Shown in pieces: positions 11,334 through 21,077 of a stretch of DNA of 64,000 bases. Origin of the DNA: Bicyclus anynana (taxonomy: Eukaryota; Arthropoda; Insecta; Lepidoptera; Nymphalidae); assembly GCF_947172395.1 (NCBI RefSeq), contig NC_069092.1:9035418-9099417 (forward strand), read 5' to 3'. The notes beneath the pieces were generated by a model. It worked only from the letters and a program-made list of their open reading frames with translations. It was not told the DNA's origin and did no database searches. The position numbers were made by a program, and so were the translations under genes. Every line of letters begins with the position of its first letter. Positions within the stretch are counted from its first letter, which is position 1.

Positions 11334-11476
11334 CAGCAGGCTAATTCACTAAGTTTCATGTGTTTAATTATATAAAATTGAGATTTTATGTAACAAATGT
11401 CATCCGGTGCATACTGACAATCTTTTCGTGGATATCATACAGTAGATCACATTTCTCAGTTGAGTTGATGTTTGAA
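11334..11476. mobile_element. MITE-3, left part (interrupted by SINE-A)
   Basis: Begins CAGCAGGCTAATTCACTA and continues through AAAATTGAGATT, AACAAATGTCATCCGGTG and GTGGATATC. It matches 13894-14088 and 50603-50779. Its other end resumes at about 11855, beyond the SINE-A copy. Confidence 0.6.
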
Positions 11477-11754
11477 GACCTCCGTGGCGCAGTGGTAAGC
11501 GCGGTGGATTTACAAGACAGAGGTCCTGGGGATTGAGGTTTTCTTAATTGGTCCAGGTCTGGCTGGTGGGAGGCTTCGTCCGTGGCTAGTTACCACGTTA
11601 GATTTAGCGTTCAGGTACGAAGCCGTGTAGAAACCGAAAGGAGTGTGGATTTTCATCCTTCACCTAACAAGTTAGCCCGTTTCCATCTTAGACTGCATCA
11701 TCACATCAGGTGAGATTGTAGTCAAGGGCTAACTTGTATAGAGTAAAAAAAAAA
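11477..11754 (+). mobile_element. SINE-A, near full length
   Basis: tRNA-like head with box A (TGGCGCAGTGGTAAGC); box B is degenerate (GGGGATTGAGG). The body has the GGTCCAGGTCTGGCTGGTGG block, and the 3' end is GTCAAGGGCTAACTTGTA followed by a poly(A) tail. It is inserted in MITE-3. Confidence 0.8.
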
Positions 11755-11757
11755 GAA

Positions 11758-12017
11758 GTTTAGCTCTATAGTACATTGCCTAAGAAATTATAACCCTGCC
11801 TGATTAGCAATTGACCATCGATTTCTAGCCGTGAATTTTATTAAGTAGGTAGATGTCAGTCCGCAGTTAATGTGATGTTTATTTTAAAAGGTTGTTAATA
11901 AAGACCAAATTAGTGAATACGCCAGGTCCTTAAAAAGCTTATCTCTACAGTACAATGCTTAAATTATAACCCTGCCTGATTAGCTAATGACTAACCATTT
12001 CTAGCCGTGAAGTTTAT
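11758..12017. repeat. Imperfect direct duplication flanking a MITE-3 end
   Basis: 11762-11850 and 11940-12017 share CTCTA.AGTACA.TGC, TTATAACCCTGCCTGATTAG and TTTCTAGCCGTGAA. The MITE-3 right end (11855-11929) lies between the two copies. Confidence 0.55.
11855..11929. mobile_element. MITE-3, right part
   Basis: GATGTTTATTTTAA..GGTTG followed by AATAAAGACCAAA.TAGTGAA and a CCAGG end. It matches the right end of MITE-3 at 14035-14088. Confidence 0.55.
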
Positions 12018-12491
12018 AAAGGTGCTAAACTTAATCCTTATATATGTTCTAATACGAGTAAGTACCTGTACCTAATGAAGGAGGCTAAATGTACGGCTAA
12101 ATAGTTCTCGATAATCCGCTTATAGTTGCCACAAATGTAGAATCAATTAGTCACTCTCAGCTGTATAATTAATTTAATCAATATATTACATAACACGCGG
12201 AAGTCATTTATATTTATTATACTTCATAATTTTCCAAATATAACAATCGGAAATATAAATTGAACGGAATTAATTTTTATAAAACATTAACAGCATAAAA
12301 CATTATGCAATTAAAAAAAAAACAATTTAATTTTTACACAAGTGGAAAATCTAGCATCTATCTCTAAAAACAAACAAGATTATACTTAGAACTCAAATTA
12401 AATTATACCTACATACAAAACGGCAAAACACCGAAAATTTTATTCTGTTTCTTTGTAATTAGAGTTATAGTGGCAATGAAAATATATTTCT

Positions 12492-12640
12492 CGCCACGAA
12501 ACGACTCCCGTAGATGTGGCGCTAATGTCATCATCGCTCTCTCATTGTCATTTGGTAATGGTCTTATTGTCATTTGTGTCGGGCGCTGTCAATTTTAGTT
12601 CAAGTTTTAGCCGCGGGACTTCTTTCGTGGCACGGAGTCT
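12492..12640. mobile_element. MITE-5, fold-back element
   Basis: Ends GCCACGAAACGACTCCCG on the left and its approximate reverse complement on the right (CGGGACTTCTTTCGTGGC), about 145 bp apart. An internal CATTGTCATTTG repeat is present. No target duplication was identified. Confidence 0.5.
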
Positions 12641-12756
12641 ACATGTTTTGTTTAAAGGAGACCGACCATATTTCATGCATTGCTAGGTCCAGATTTAATG
12701 AATGAACCGTTTACATTATCCACACACCCTTCGGAACCCTAGAAACGTGCAGGAAT

Positions 12757-13093
12757 CATGTGTAGCGTTATCCATATTAATATTTAGTTTGTAGCTTATC
12801 CATCATAATCTCATCATCCCCTTACCCTTATCCCACTTAAGTGGGGTCGGAAAAATATGTCAATCTTTTCCATTCGTCTCTATTACTCGTCAACTCATCA
12901 TCATCATCGTTTGTAGCTTATCCATAAGTTGATAATGCCCTTGAAAATATATTTTTTGCTCTACTAACCCAATGCACTTTGTAAAAGATAAAATCAGTTG
13001 AAAAGTAAACAGAGATCGATAAACACGCTTTTCTTTGCCTGTCTCCTTTTAACCACACACTAAATATTAATATGGATAACGCTAAACATGTGA
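12757..13093. mobile_element. MITE with ~36-bp inverted ends, interrupted
   Basis: 12757-12792 (ACATGTGTAGCGTTATCC, then ATATTAATATTTAG) is nearly the reverse complement of 13057-13093. An RTE-C fragment at 12804-12908 with its own target duplication interrupts the element. Confidence 0.55.
12804..12908 (-). mobile_element. RTE-C 3'-end insertion with 17-bp target duplication
   Basis: Flanked by the identical 17-mer GTTTGTAGCTTATCCAT at 12787-12803 and 12909-12925. The insert carries the CCCACTTAAGTGGG hairpin and GATGAT tail also found at 33010-33090. Its coding part there (33010-33312) is RTE-like. It is a 5'-truncated, target-primed insertion. Confidence 0.8.
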
Positions 13094-13599
13094 ATCTAGC
13101 CTTAGCGTTCTAAATTCCACAAAATCCGTACGTTTATAAATATTTGCAATGAAAATAGGTATGCAAAACATTTTCTTTTTAAATGCCAGACCATTTTCTT
13201 TTTAAACAGAAGACCATCAAGTAAATACAACTAAATGAATGTATTTACTTCGATACTTAAGACAGAATACTGTTTCCGACCGTGAAAATATTTAAAGTCT
13301 TCAAAAGAATCTCTACTGTGCATTTTACTTTGAATACTTGTATCGAAGAAATATTTACACACCTAGTTATTATAGACCAATATTATACGTGTAGGCTAAC
13401 ATGGAATCTGCTTTTGTGTATGTTAGGAGTTCGAAAGAAGAAACCAGTGGGCGTGTGTTGTTTCCCTCGGAAAACACTTTGAGTTGGTCTCATTCACTAA
13501 GTATCATTTGATATTTTCTATGATAGGTAACAGTTGTCTGAGCAACCTCATTTATTAAAAGGCCTGTCTGGCGGATTTGGTAATGCTGGTTTGTATGGA

Positions 13600-13772
13600 T
13601 GTTTATATGGATATTTGTTTGGGTGTTTGTTACTCTTTAACGCCACTACTACTGAACCGATTTGACTGCAATTGGGAATGGAAATAAATTTTACTCTGAA
13701 ATAACACACATGCTACTTTTTATACCGGAAAAATCCATGGTTCACGCGGACGATGTCGCGGGCGTCCGCTTG
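13600..13772 (+). mobile_element. Helitron-like element, 3' half
   Basis: Contains the body block ACTGAACCGATTTGACTGCA ... CCGGAAAAATCCATGG and a terminal hairpin CACGCGGACGATGTCGCGGG. It ends CTTG instead of CTAG. Confidence 0.65.
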
Positions 13773-13794
13773 TATTTTATAAATTAGCTCAAGT

Positions 13795-14229
13795 CTGGCC
13801 TGTCTGCCAAGTCTGGTTACTACCAGGTAACCTATGGCCGACATTAATTACCACCTTGGCAAAGACGTATCTACCGCCAAATGATTTTAACTACAGCAGG
13901 CTCATTATCATCATAATAATCTTTAACGTTTGCTAATTGACTTATACAAAATTGAGATTATAAGTAACAAAATGTCATCCGGTGCCTACTAGTGGATATC
14001 TTATAGTATGTAGATGCCATTTTATCAACTGATTTGTTGTTTATTTTAATACGTTGATAATAAAGACCAAAATAGGGAAAGGCCAGATGGTATAATGACG
14101 CGTACAAACCATCAGAGGTAAAGGTAGAAATATGTACCTATTCCAAGTAATTCCCCTTCCATAATAGACTGTATTGTCTCTCAACATCAGGCGGCATCGC
14201 AGTCGAGGAGCAACTTATTAGGAAATAAA
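13795..14229 (+). mobile_element. SINE-A, diverged, split by MITE-3
   Basis: 13795-13893 matches the middle of SINE-A (AATTACCACC.TGGCAAAGACGTA.CTACCGCCAA). 14150-14229 matches its 3' end (AGACTGTATTGT..CATCAGG, then GCAGTCGAGGAGCAACTTAT and an A-rich tail). MITE-3 occupies 13894-14088 between the two parts. Confidence 0.55.
13894..14088. mobile_element. MITE-3 copy
   Basis: Starts CAGCAGGCT and ends AATAGGGAAAGGCCAG. The interior is AAAATTGAGATTATAAGTAA, then CAAAATGTCATCCGGTGC and GTGGATATC. It sits inside a SINE-A. Confidence 0.6.
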
Positions 14230-14538
14230 AAACCATTCCCAAAAAAAACAACCAAAAACCATAGATGACCCATTTGATGTTAACCCGAAAACAATCACTT
14301 AAAAAAAGCAACACTGAAGAACATTGAGCATGTCATGCAATAGAACATAATATTGCTGCTTATAAGAAAAACGCAAGTTAGTATTTCTCCAGATAAGCTC
14401 TGGCACAAAGAAATGTAATACGTACTATAATAGATTTAGATTACTTTAGGTGACAAACATCATTATGATAATGCCAGTAGGCACTGTCTTTAATGTCAGT
14501 TGAAAGTTATCCATCAGATAACAGACATTACTGACTGT

Positions 14539-14790
14539 GAGCCGTGATAGCCTAGTGATGATGACCTCTGCCTCCGATTTCGGAGTGTATGGGTTCGAAT
14601 CCGGTACGGGGCATGCACCTCCAACGATGAAGGAAAAACATCGTGAGGAAACCTGCATACCAGAGAATTTTCTTGATTCTCTGCGTGTGTGAAGTCTGCC
14701 AATCCTCATTGGGCGTGGTGGCCCTTAGCCCTCTTATTCCGAGAGAGACTCGAGCTCAGCAGTGAGCCAAACATGGGTTGGTAATGATGA
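14539..14790 (+). mobile_element. SINE-B, internally deleted
   Basis: Complete tRNA-like head (GAGCCGTGATAGCCTAGTG, box B GGTTCGAATCC). About 60 bp between the CACCTCCAAC block and GATGAAGGAAAAACATCG is missing. It ends AACATGGGTTGGTAATGATGA. Confidence 0.85.
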
Positions 14791-15059
14791 TATATTTAAG
14801 TTAGACCCACCACGCTTTTCTAATGATGGATGGTGGGCTTTGGGTGATTATGGTGAAATGTTTAACGACCAGCTGCAGTTAATGAGAGTAATGACCGATG
14901 ACCGGAATGACCTGCTGACCTATTCACTATTTTCGTATTTATTAACAACCTATTGAAATAAGCATCAAAACAAATAACGACTGAATTCATCGTGTTCCGT
15001 AATGCCAATTGTTGAAGAAATCATAATGCCAACCGGGAAATGTCATAGAATAGTACATT

Positions 15060-15300
15060 ATGATATAAGTGCGGTAAGGTGAAAATTACAGCCGAGGCGA
15101 TATTGCACTTCAAGCCTTGGCGAGAGCTATAGTAAGGAAGCAGAGGCTGTAATTATCAAAGCGCACGTATGTCATACGACGTTTTATAACACATTTGCGA
15201 GCAAACATGACATGAAACAAACAGGCACTATTGATATTGATTGATATTGATATTGGTGAAATAAGCGATACTTTACGAGCAAATGTGTTATAAAGAAATG
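15060..15300. repeat. Fold-back region with two inverted pairs
   Basis: ATTACAGCCGAGGCG at 15085-15100 faces CAGAGGCTGTAATTA at 15141-15155. TTATAACACATTTGC at 15184-15198 faces GCAAATGTGTTATAA at 15279-15293. A (GATATTGATT)n-like run lies at 15230-15255. Confidence 0.55.
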
Positions 15301-15335
15301 TAAATGTTTAGTTCGAATACATGGGCTGATAATAA

Positions 15336-15448
15336 TTGTTATTGGAAATTTCTTAGAAAAAGAAAAGCTCAGTATTACATAGCCCGACCCAAACTCAGGA
15401 TCTTGTGATTCGAAGCCGCATTGGCGAACCACTAAACTAACGAGACAG
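15336..15448 (-). mobile_element. SINE-E copy, tRNA-derived
   Basis: Matches 9160-9306 on the same strand (ATTACATAGCCCGACCC, GAAGCCGCATTGG..AACCACT). The tRNA-like head is at the right end. Confidence 0.55.
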
Positions 15449-15714
15449 TCAAGAAGGTTTCTATTACATGTAATAAAATTTAGACTTTTAGCATAAAAAT
15501 AGAAATAGATACAAACGCAGCACAAATAGTAGTTTTGTTTGTGGAAATCGAGTGCCAACGAAGTTTTGTGGATATTTTTAAAAACTGTAGCGGTTATTTT
15601 TGTTGGCAATTGAACGCTGTTCCACATGACTCGCCTGTTTTTATTTCCTCGTTGCATAAATTGGTTTTAATGAAAACAAATGCATAATTATTATTTTTTT
15701 TTTAAATCCAGTTT

Positions 15715-16090
15715 ATTTTTTAACCGACTTTAATAAAAAGGAGAACCTCCTCAATTAGACGCGTATGTTTTTTTTATGTTTGTTACCGCATAACTTCGTC
15801 ATTTTTCCAACCAATTTTAAACTTCAAACTCAAAACGATGGTTTGTGATTGTCACTTATTAAAAACTTTTTTTTTGTTTGAAAGAGTATACTTCCAGATT
15901 GCTAACTTCTGATCACTTTGAAGGCGTTGCCAACACAGTGATGCATTAACTAAAGCCGATTAAATCATAAACTTTTAGGATTAAAACAGTTAAAGACAGT
16001 TCTTTCCCGTGGCTCTTTAAGAACCGGCTTTAATTAACACGAGACTGGCTTGGCTCCGCCTTCAAATTGATCAGTAGGTAGCACATACGA
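15715..16090. repeat. AACCGACTT-type fold-back repeat
   Basis: Starts TTTTTAACCGACTTTAATAA..AGGAG. It contains CTGATCACTTTGAAGGCGTT at 15910 and, inverted, CCGCCTTCAAATTGATCAG at 16055-16073. Related pieces lie at 43940-44136 and 51586-51620. The motif is very common in lepidopteran genomes from memory. Confidence 0.5.
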
Positions 16091-16282
16091 TGTTTTGTGA
16101 TTGTCACTTTTAAGTTTATTTTTGTGTGATTTTGAAGTTGGTTCACTTTTTTGTTAAGAATATTTTATTATCTATTTTGATAGCTACCTTGATTGTACTG
16201 GTACCATGCCGCATAAAAACCGTCAGATAATTAATAAACTGTACTGTAGAGAACTTACGTACTTTTTCAAGTACTTGTACTA

Positions 16283-16362
16283 GTAGTCCTTGCCTGCATC
16301 GTTACATAAAATCAGGTAATAGTAAGACCATAGTCAAGGGCTAAGTTTTCGAAGAATAAAAG
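16283..16362 (+). repeat. SINE-A 3' fragment, diverged
   Basis: AGTCCTTGCCTGCATCGTTA ... GACCATAGTCAAGGGCTAAG followed by an A-rich tail matches the end of SINE-A. Confidence 0.5.
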
Positions 16363-16869
16363 AAAATACCTACCCAGATTAAAAATACACATACATATGT
16401 ATTATTATTGCATACGTATGTATTTATGTTTTTACTACCCCACGATAACTCTTTAGGTAATGACAATCTCTGAGATTAATCGCTGAAAAAACTTTTTGAG
16501 TTTGAAGCGTACATAAACCAAATTAGTAAAATCAATCAATATCACTTTTAATGTTTTTTTTTTTTTATAATATTGTATTTATATAAAAATCCTTAACAGT
16601 TTAAATTGTTTAACGTCAAAACAAATTTTAACGATTAATCATGTCAAACCATTTATATTTTAACAGATTGTAAACTTTTAATTAATATTTGTTAAGTTTG
16701 AGTCAATTTAATTTTGGTGAAATGCGCGTGTACCTAACGTCGGAGAGTCCATTTCGTTAATTATGATCAAAGGAAATGATTTATATATTTTTTAATTATT
16801 CAAAATGCTTACCTATTTTGTCTGTATTTACAACAGTAAAAATAGATAATACAAAGCACAGTCAATGCA

Positions 16870-17067
16870 CAGTCCCCCTAGCCAAGTGGCACGTTGAATC
16901 TCTTTCTATGATCGCTAACGCTTCGAAAACTAGAAATATATGTGGGAATGACATTTGCTATCGACAGGTCACATGATCAAGATCTGTCATTCCCATACAT
17001 TTTTCAAGTTTTCGAAGCGTTAGCGATCGTAGATAGAGAATCAACATGCCACATGGCTAGGGGGCTG
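16870..17067. mobile_element. MITE-1, copy 1
   Basis: Ends CAGTCCCCCTAGCCAAGTGG on the left and the reverse complement of CAGCCCCCTAGCCATGTGG on the right. Inverted similarity continues inward for over 50 bp (GATCGCTAACGCTTCGAAAAC). The centre includes CTATCGACAGGTCACATGAT. About 198 bp. CAG termini are compatible with a hAT-like origin, but no 8-bp duplication is evident. Confidence 0.7.
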
Positions 17068-17082
17068 TTTAGTTTATAGGAA

Positions 17083-17133
17083 TCAACTTATTCCTATTTA
17101 TTCGTACACTTCGGAATAAATAGGAATAAGTTG
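17083..17133. repeat. Hairpin adjoining MITE-1
   Basis: TCAACTTATTCCTATTTATT at 17083-17102 is the reverse complement of 17114-17133, a near-perfect stem with a short loop. It sits immediately downstream of MITE-1 copy 1. Confidence 0.6.
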
Positions 17134-17820
17134 ACACAAACCACTTTTGTGTAATCTAAAGGTACCTAGAGCAGAAACTCGGTGTTAAATTATTTAAAGT
17201 AATACAGAGGGATGTGTATGACATAGATAGATACCAGTTAACCGAAAAACCGTTACTTAGCAAATACTTACAAACAGATGATAATGGATAATGTTCACTA
17301 TTCTAAAATGTTAGCTTTATGTATTCTCCGTTGAAAACAAAAAATACTCACGAAAGAATTATTTCGATACGTTAATAAATTCCCGAGATATAGAATTTTA
17401 AAGTGAGCGGTTATCAGATCGCGTTTAACCCCGTGAACATTATTTTCCCCGTTTTGGCCACATTTTTGATTGGTACTTTGCTCCTATTGGTCGTAGCTTG
17501 ATGTTATGTAGCTTATAGCCTTCCTCGATAAATGAGCTTTTTAACACAAAAAAAAATTCTATTTTAACCATTAGTTCGTCAGTAGGTAAGGCAGAAGTAC
17601 GAAATTGCCTATAACATTTGAGCAAATGTCACGTAAAATATCCTGAGCGAGAATCGATATTTATGCAAACTTTGAATCCATGTAAAATCAAAACTATTGG
17701 TATTTTTAAATAAAACAAAAACTAGTGTATCTGTATTTAAAAAAATATAACGAAGTTTCAAATGATTTTGCGTACCTAGTAACATTATCCATTTCAATAA
17801 TTCTGTTTTCCTAAAGGCAG

Positions 17821-17950
17821 GCCTCCACAGATCCACATTGTACGCATCGGACGCACCGCATCAAACGGATTTTATTTTATTACTGTAAAATTAAAAATCC
17901 GTTTCATGCAATGCATTAGATACGTACGATGCGGATCTGTGGACGTCTAC
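17821..17950. mobile_element. MITE-2, palindromic
   Basis: CCTCCACAGATCCACATTGT..GCATC on the left mirrors GATGCGGATCTGTGGACGTC on the right. AAACGGATTTT mirrors AAAATCCGTTT around an AT-rich centre. About 130 bp. Confidence 0.6.
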
Positions 17951-18002
17951 CACAACGCTGCCGTTACCGTTACAGGACACCGTTACGGATATAAATATTA
18001 AA

Positions 18003-18320
18003 ATGTCCGGCGAAGGGTTGCTACGAATCTAAATGTTTGATGAAGTTATTTCTCATATTTTCCCGAAGAAAAAAAACTTTACATATAAACGGTTTAAGGG
18101 TTGCCACGAAGCCTGGCTGTCTGGTGACTGATTTCTCATATTTTCCGGAAGAAAACAATAAATAATACACGGAAATAATAAGTAACTAATACATGGACGG
18201 TTAAGGATTGAATCTTTAAGGGTTGCCACAAAGCTGAATGTTTGGATTTCATTTACCTATTCTCCCGAAGAAATTTAAAAAAGTACACTTTCTAAGTGGA
18301 CGGTTTTAAGATTGGGTTTT
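18003..18320. repeat. Degenerate ~100-bp tandem repeat, three units
   Basis: Three successive units contain AAGGGTTGC.ACGAA, then TGTTTG/GTCTGGTGA, TTTCTCATATTTTCC.GAAG and an AT-rich spacer ending near a GGACGG word. Units begin near 18009, 18104 and 18218. No coding potential. Confidence 0.6.
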
Positions 18321-18355
18321 TGTTTTGCGATCACCCAAAACTTCTTTGAACCAAA

Positions 18356-18546
18356 CAGGGTCTGTACTGGTAGCACGTCGATTCTCTTTCTACAAACGCT
18401 TCGAAAATGTATGCAAATGACATTCACTATCGACAGGTCACGTGATCAACTTGTCGATCGCATCTGTCATTCCCATGCATTTTATTAGTATACGAAGCGT
18501 TAGCGTTTGTAGAAAGCTAATCGACGTACCACATGGCTACGGGTCC
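18356..18546. mobile_element. MITE-1, copy 2
   Basis: Aligns with copy 1 over TAGCACGT.GATTCTCTTTCTA, AACGCTTCGAAAA, CTATCGACAGGTCACGTGAT, CATCTGTCATTCCCAT and GAAGCGTTAGCG. The right end reads ACCACATGGCTACGGG. The two copies are 1.3 kb apart. Confidence 0.65.
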
Positions 18547-18619
18547 AGGCTTTTAGATCATAATTTTACTTACATAAAGCACACATAAGAGTAAACATTG
18601 TAAAAAAAAAGTAAAAAAA

Positions 18620-18790
18620 AACATCAAAGGAAACAATGCGTCGTTGCCAACTCGCGGACCAAAAGCTATAATTATTGCGATAACAGATAACCCATTCAAT
18701 TCATTTCTTGTGCTCTTAAATCACGTTTTTGTTTGCTGTTGGCGGCCCTTTGTTTTGTATGGGGGATGTTTGCAGCGGAACAACGAATAT
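18620..18790. repeat. Dispersed repeat, second copy at 60975-61115
   Basis: Shares GGAACAATGCGTCG, GCTATAAT, GATAACAG.TA.CCCATTCA and TCTTAAATCAC.TTTTGTTTG with 60975-61115. A related stretch is at about 62575-62635. Class unknown. Confidence 0.5.
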
Positions 18791-18959
18791 GTTACCCTCA
18801 GGTAAATAGCTGTATAACATTTATTATATTTTCACATAAAACTGCGTATAAAATAAAATGAATTTATGCCATAGCTGGTTCCATTTCGCTGCTTAAAGAA
18901 TTTTTATTTAATTTAAGTTTTACAAGCTCTTTGTCTTCATCAGAAAGAAGGATGTCCTA

Positions 18960-19052
18960 TGTTTATAATTTCATTACATTAATACAAGAAATACATATTA
19001 TAAATGTTTATAATTTCATTACATTAGTACAAGAAATAATTATTATAAATAT
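18960..19052. repeat. Two-copy tandem repeat, 46-bp unit
   Basis: GTTTATAATTTCATTACATT, then A.TACAAGAAATA..TATTATAAAT, occurs twice back to back (18960-19005, 19006-19052) with few differences. Confidence 0.75.
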
Positions 19053-19071
19053 AGTATAAGAAACCTGTAAA

Positions 19072-19270
19072 TCTATACTTATAATAAAACGGGTCGAATT
19101 CTATACGTTTATTCGCAATTTGAGATTTTACTTATATCATTTGTAACATCAAACGTTACCGTGGCATAACGGACGACAGCGCCATCTAGAATCTAAACTT
19201 ATAATACGAATTCTGTACATTTTGTACATTCTGTACATTGAAGATGAACGAAGTCGCGGGTGTCTGCTAG
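19072..19270 (+). mobile_element. Composite Helitron-like element, deleted form
   Basis: Starts A|TC (TCTATACTTATAATAAAAC) and ends CTAG|T at 19270. A second 5'-type start (ATCTAAACTTATAATACG) lies inside at about 19190, so the element has two 5' ends and one 3' end. The same tandem arrangement recurs inverted at 22944-25316. Here the interior between GTACATTGAAG and the terminal hairpin is deleted. Confidence 0.7.
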
Positions 19271-19274
19271 TCTA

Positions 19275-19450
19275 TTGTAGATGTAAAGTGTGTGGTGTTG
19301 TAGGGGGTAATCTCTGGATATACTTAACCGATTTTAAAAATTCTTTTACCACTAAAATGCCACGTTATTTGTGAGTGTCATAAGCTATATTTTATCCCCT
19401 TATTATTGTGGGAGTGAAAACAACGTGGGTTAAACCACGGGGCGTTGCGC
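19275..19450 (+). mobile_element. Helitron-like element, partial
   Basis: Carries GGTAATCTCTGGATATACTT, GCCACGTTATTTGTGAGTGT and a GC-rich end GTTAAACCACGGGGCG. It matches 8272-8413. The CTAG terminus is not preserved. Confidence 0.5.
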
Positions 19451-19886
19451 AATAAAAAAGATTTACCTAGTTTACTTAGTATAATAGATATAAGCAACAG
19501 TTACATTACATTTTGAACTATAATTTTGATCCATTTTAAACGACGATTTAACGAAAGGGTAAATTAATTATTAAACAGGAATCACGTCATAATTGTTTCA
19601 CTATATATTAGGAAATAGATTATGTATGAACGGGCGGATATCTGTAAGGATATTTACATAATGTACTTCCGAGATTGAATTGGATTTGTGTGTTACGAAC
19701 CACAACAAACAGTAGGTATGTTATGTATATATTACCACGTTTCCCCTAATTACATATTAAATTATTGTATTTATGCGATTTGTATCATGAATGCCTAATT
19801 ATCGGATGCCGCTTTGCATATCGTCGGTATTCAAAACATTGAAACATCAAAATTATTACGAGTTTAATTCAGAGTGAGCTAGCGTT

Positions 19887-20068
19887 TGTCTCAAACGGTG
19901 AAGGAAAACATCGTGAGGAAACCTGCAAACCTGAGAATATTCTTCATTCTTTGCGTGTGTAAAGTCTGCGAATCCGCATTGGGCCAGCGTGTAATGTGTA
20001 TTGGCTTAACCCCTCTCATTCTGAGAGTAGACTCGAGCTCAAAAGTGAGCCGAATATGGGTTGATAAT
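19887..20068 (+). mobile_element. SINE-B, 5' truncated
   Basis: Runs from TCTCAAACGGTGAAGGAAAA to GAGCCGAATATGGGTTGATAA. Small frames on both strands here are spurious. Confidence 0.8.
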
Positions 20069-20225
20069 ACCGGCATATAAATGAGACAAAAATAAATTCA
20101 TCCGCATTTTACACGGTACCTACTCTAAGAAAAATCTTTTTTTGATATTTTACTTTACGAATTCCTTAAAGCGTAAGTGCTTAATGCTAAATTACATCTT
20201 GGACGGACAGACGGCAGTCATGTTG

Positions 20226-20521
20226 AAACTATCATCACCATCGTCATTATCAACCTTGAGAAAGAGAGGCATATGGTCCACGCTGCTGGCCCAATGCGGA
20301 TCGGCAGACTTTACACACGCATAGAGTTAAGAAAATTCTCTGGTAAGCAGGTTTCCTTACGATGTTTTTCCTTCACCGTTTCAGACATGTGATATTTAAT
20401 TTAATAAAATTAGAAACTGAAAAGTAACAGATGAAGGTGCATGTCCGGAAAACCGGTGAAACCGGATTCAAACCCCACCTTCCGGAATCGGAGGTCATAT
20501 CCACTGGGCTGTAACGGCTCG
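20226..20521 (-). mobile_element. SINE-B, near full length, diverged
   Basis: Minus-strand copy with the ATCATCACCATCGTCATTAT tail at the left and tRNA-like head at the right (box B at about 20462). It has lost about 45 bp near the GAGCTCGAGTC block. Confidence 0.75.
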
Positions 20522-20614
20522 CGGTGAAAATATAATCCTTGTTAATTCTGGAACTGTAATAAAAATATATCTTTCAGTAAGAGCTATTTTCTTACTACCG
20601 CTACTCCACTAATC

Positions 20615-20814
20615 NNNNNNNNNNNNNNNNNNNNNNNNNNNNNNNNNNNNNNNNNNNNNNNNNNNNNNNNNNNNNNNNNNNNNNNNNNNNNNNNNNNNNN
20701 NNNNNNNNNNNNNNNNNNNNNNNNNNNNNNNNNNNNNNNNNNNNNNNNNNNNNNNNNNNNNNNNNNNNNNNNNNNNNNNNNNNNNNNNNNNNNNNNNNNN
20801 NNNNNNNNNNNNNN
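20615..20814. other. Assembly gap (200 N)
   Basis: Exactly 200 consecutive N, a conventional placeholder. The true distance is unknown, and frames translated across it are meaningless. Confidence 0.98.
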
Positions 20815-21077
20815 GGAAAATGCCCATCGCATTAATTAGATGGCTCCTAATGAGCTCTCAGAGCAGGCAGGGCATTTTTGCATCTATGGTGTGAACGCCT
20901 CTGTACCCGACTATAGTCTATGTACCAGACTATAGTCTATCTGTGCCAAATGTCATTTTATTCTACTCAATCGTTCAGACGTTATTGAATAACAAATATT
21001 TATAAAATACTCGTTCAGTTTCTGAAATTTTTCAATTTCTGCGCAATGCCCTTATTTTGCTTTCCGTGATAACATTT

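Noticed and set aside
15184..15657. 157-codon minus-strand frame
   Set aside because: Crosses a SINE-E and fold-back repeats; no domain recognised and low-complexity ends.
20584..20832. Open frames across 20584-20832
   Set aside because: They run through the 200-N gap and consist almost entirely of undefined residues.
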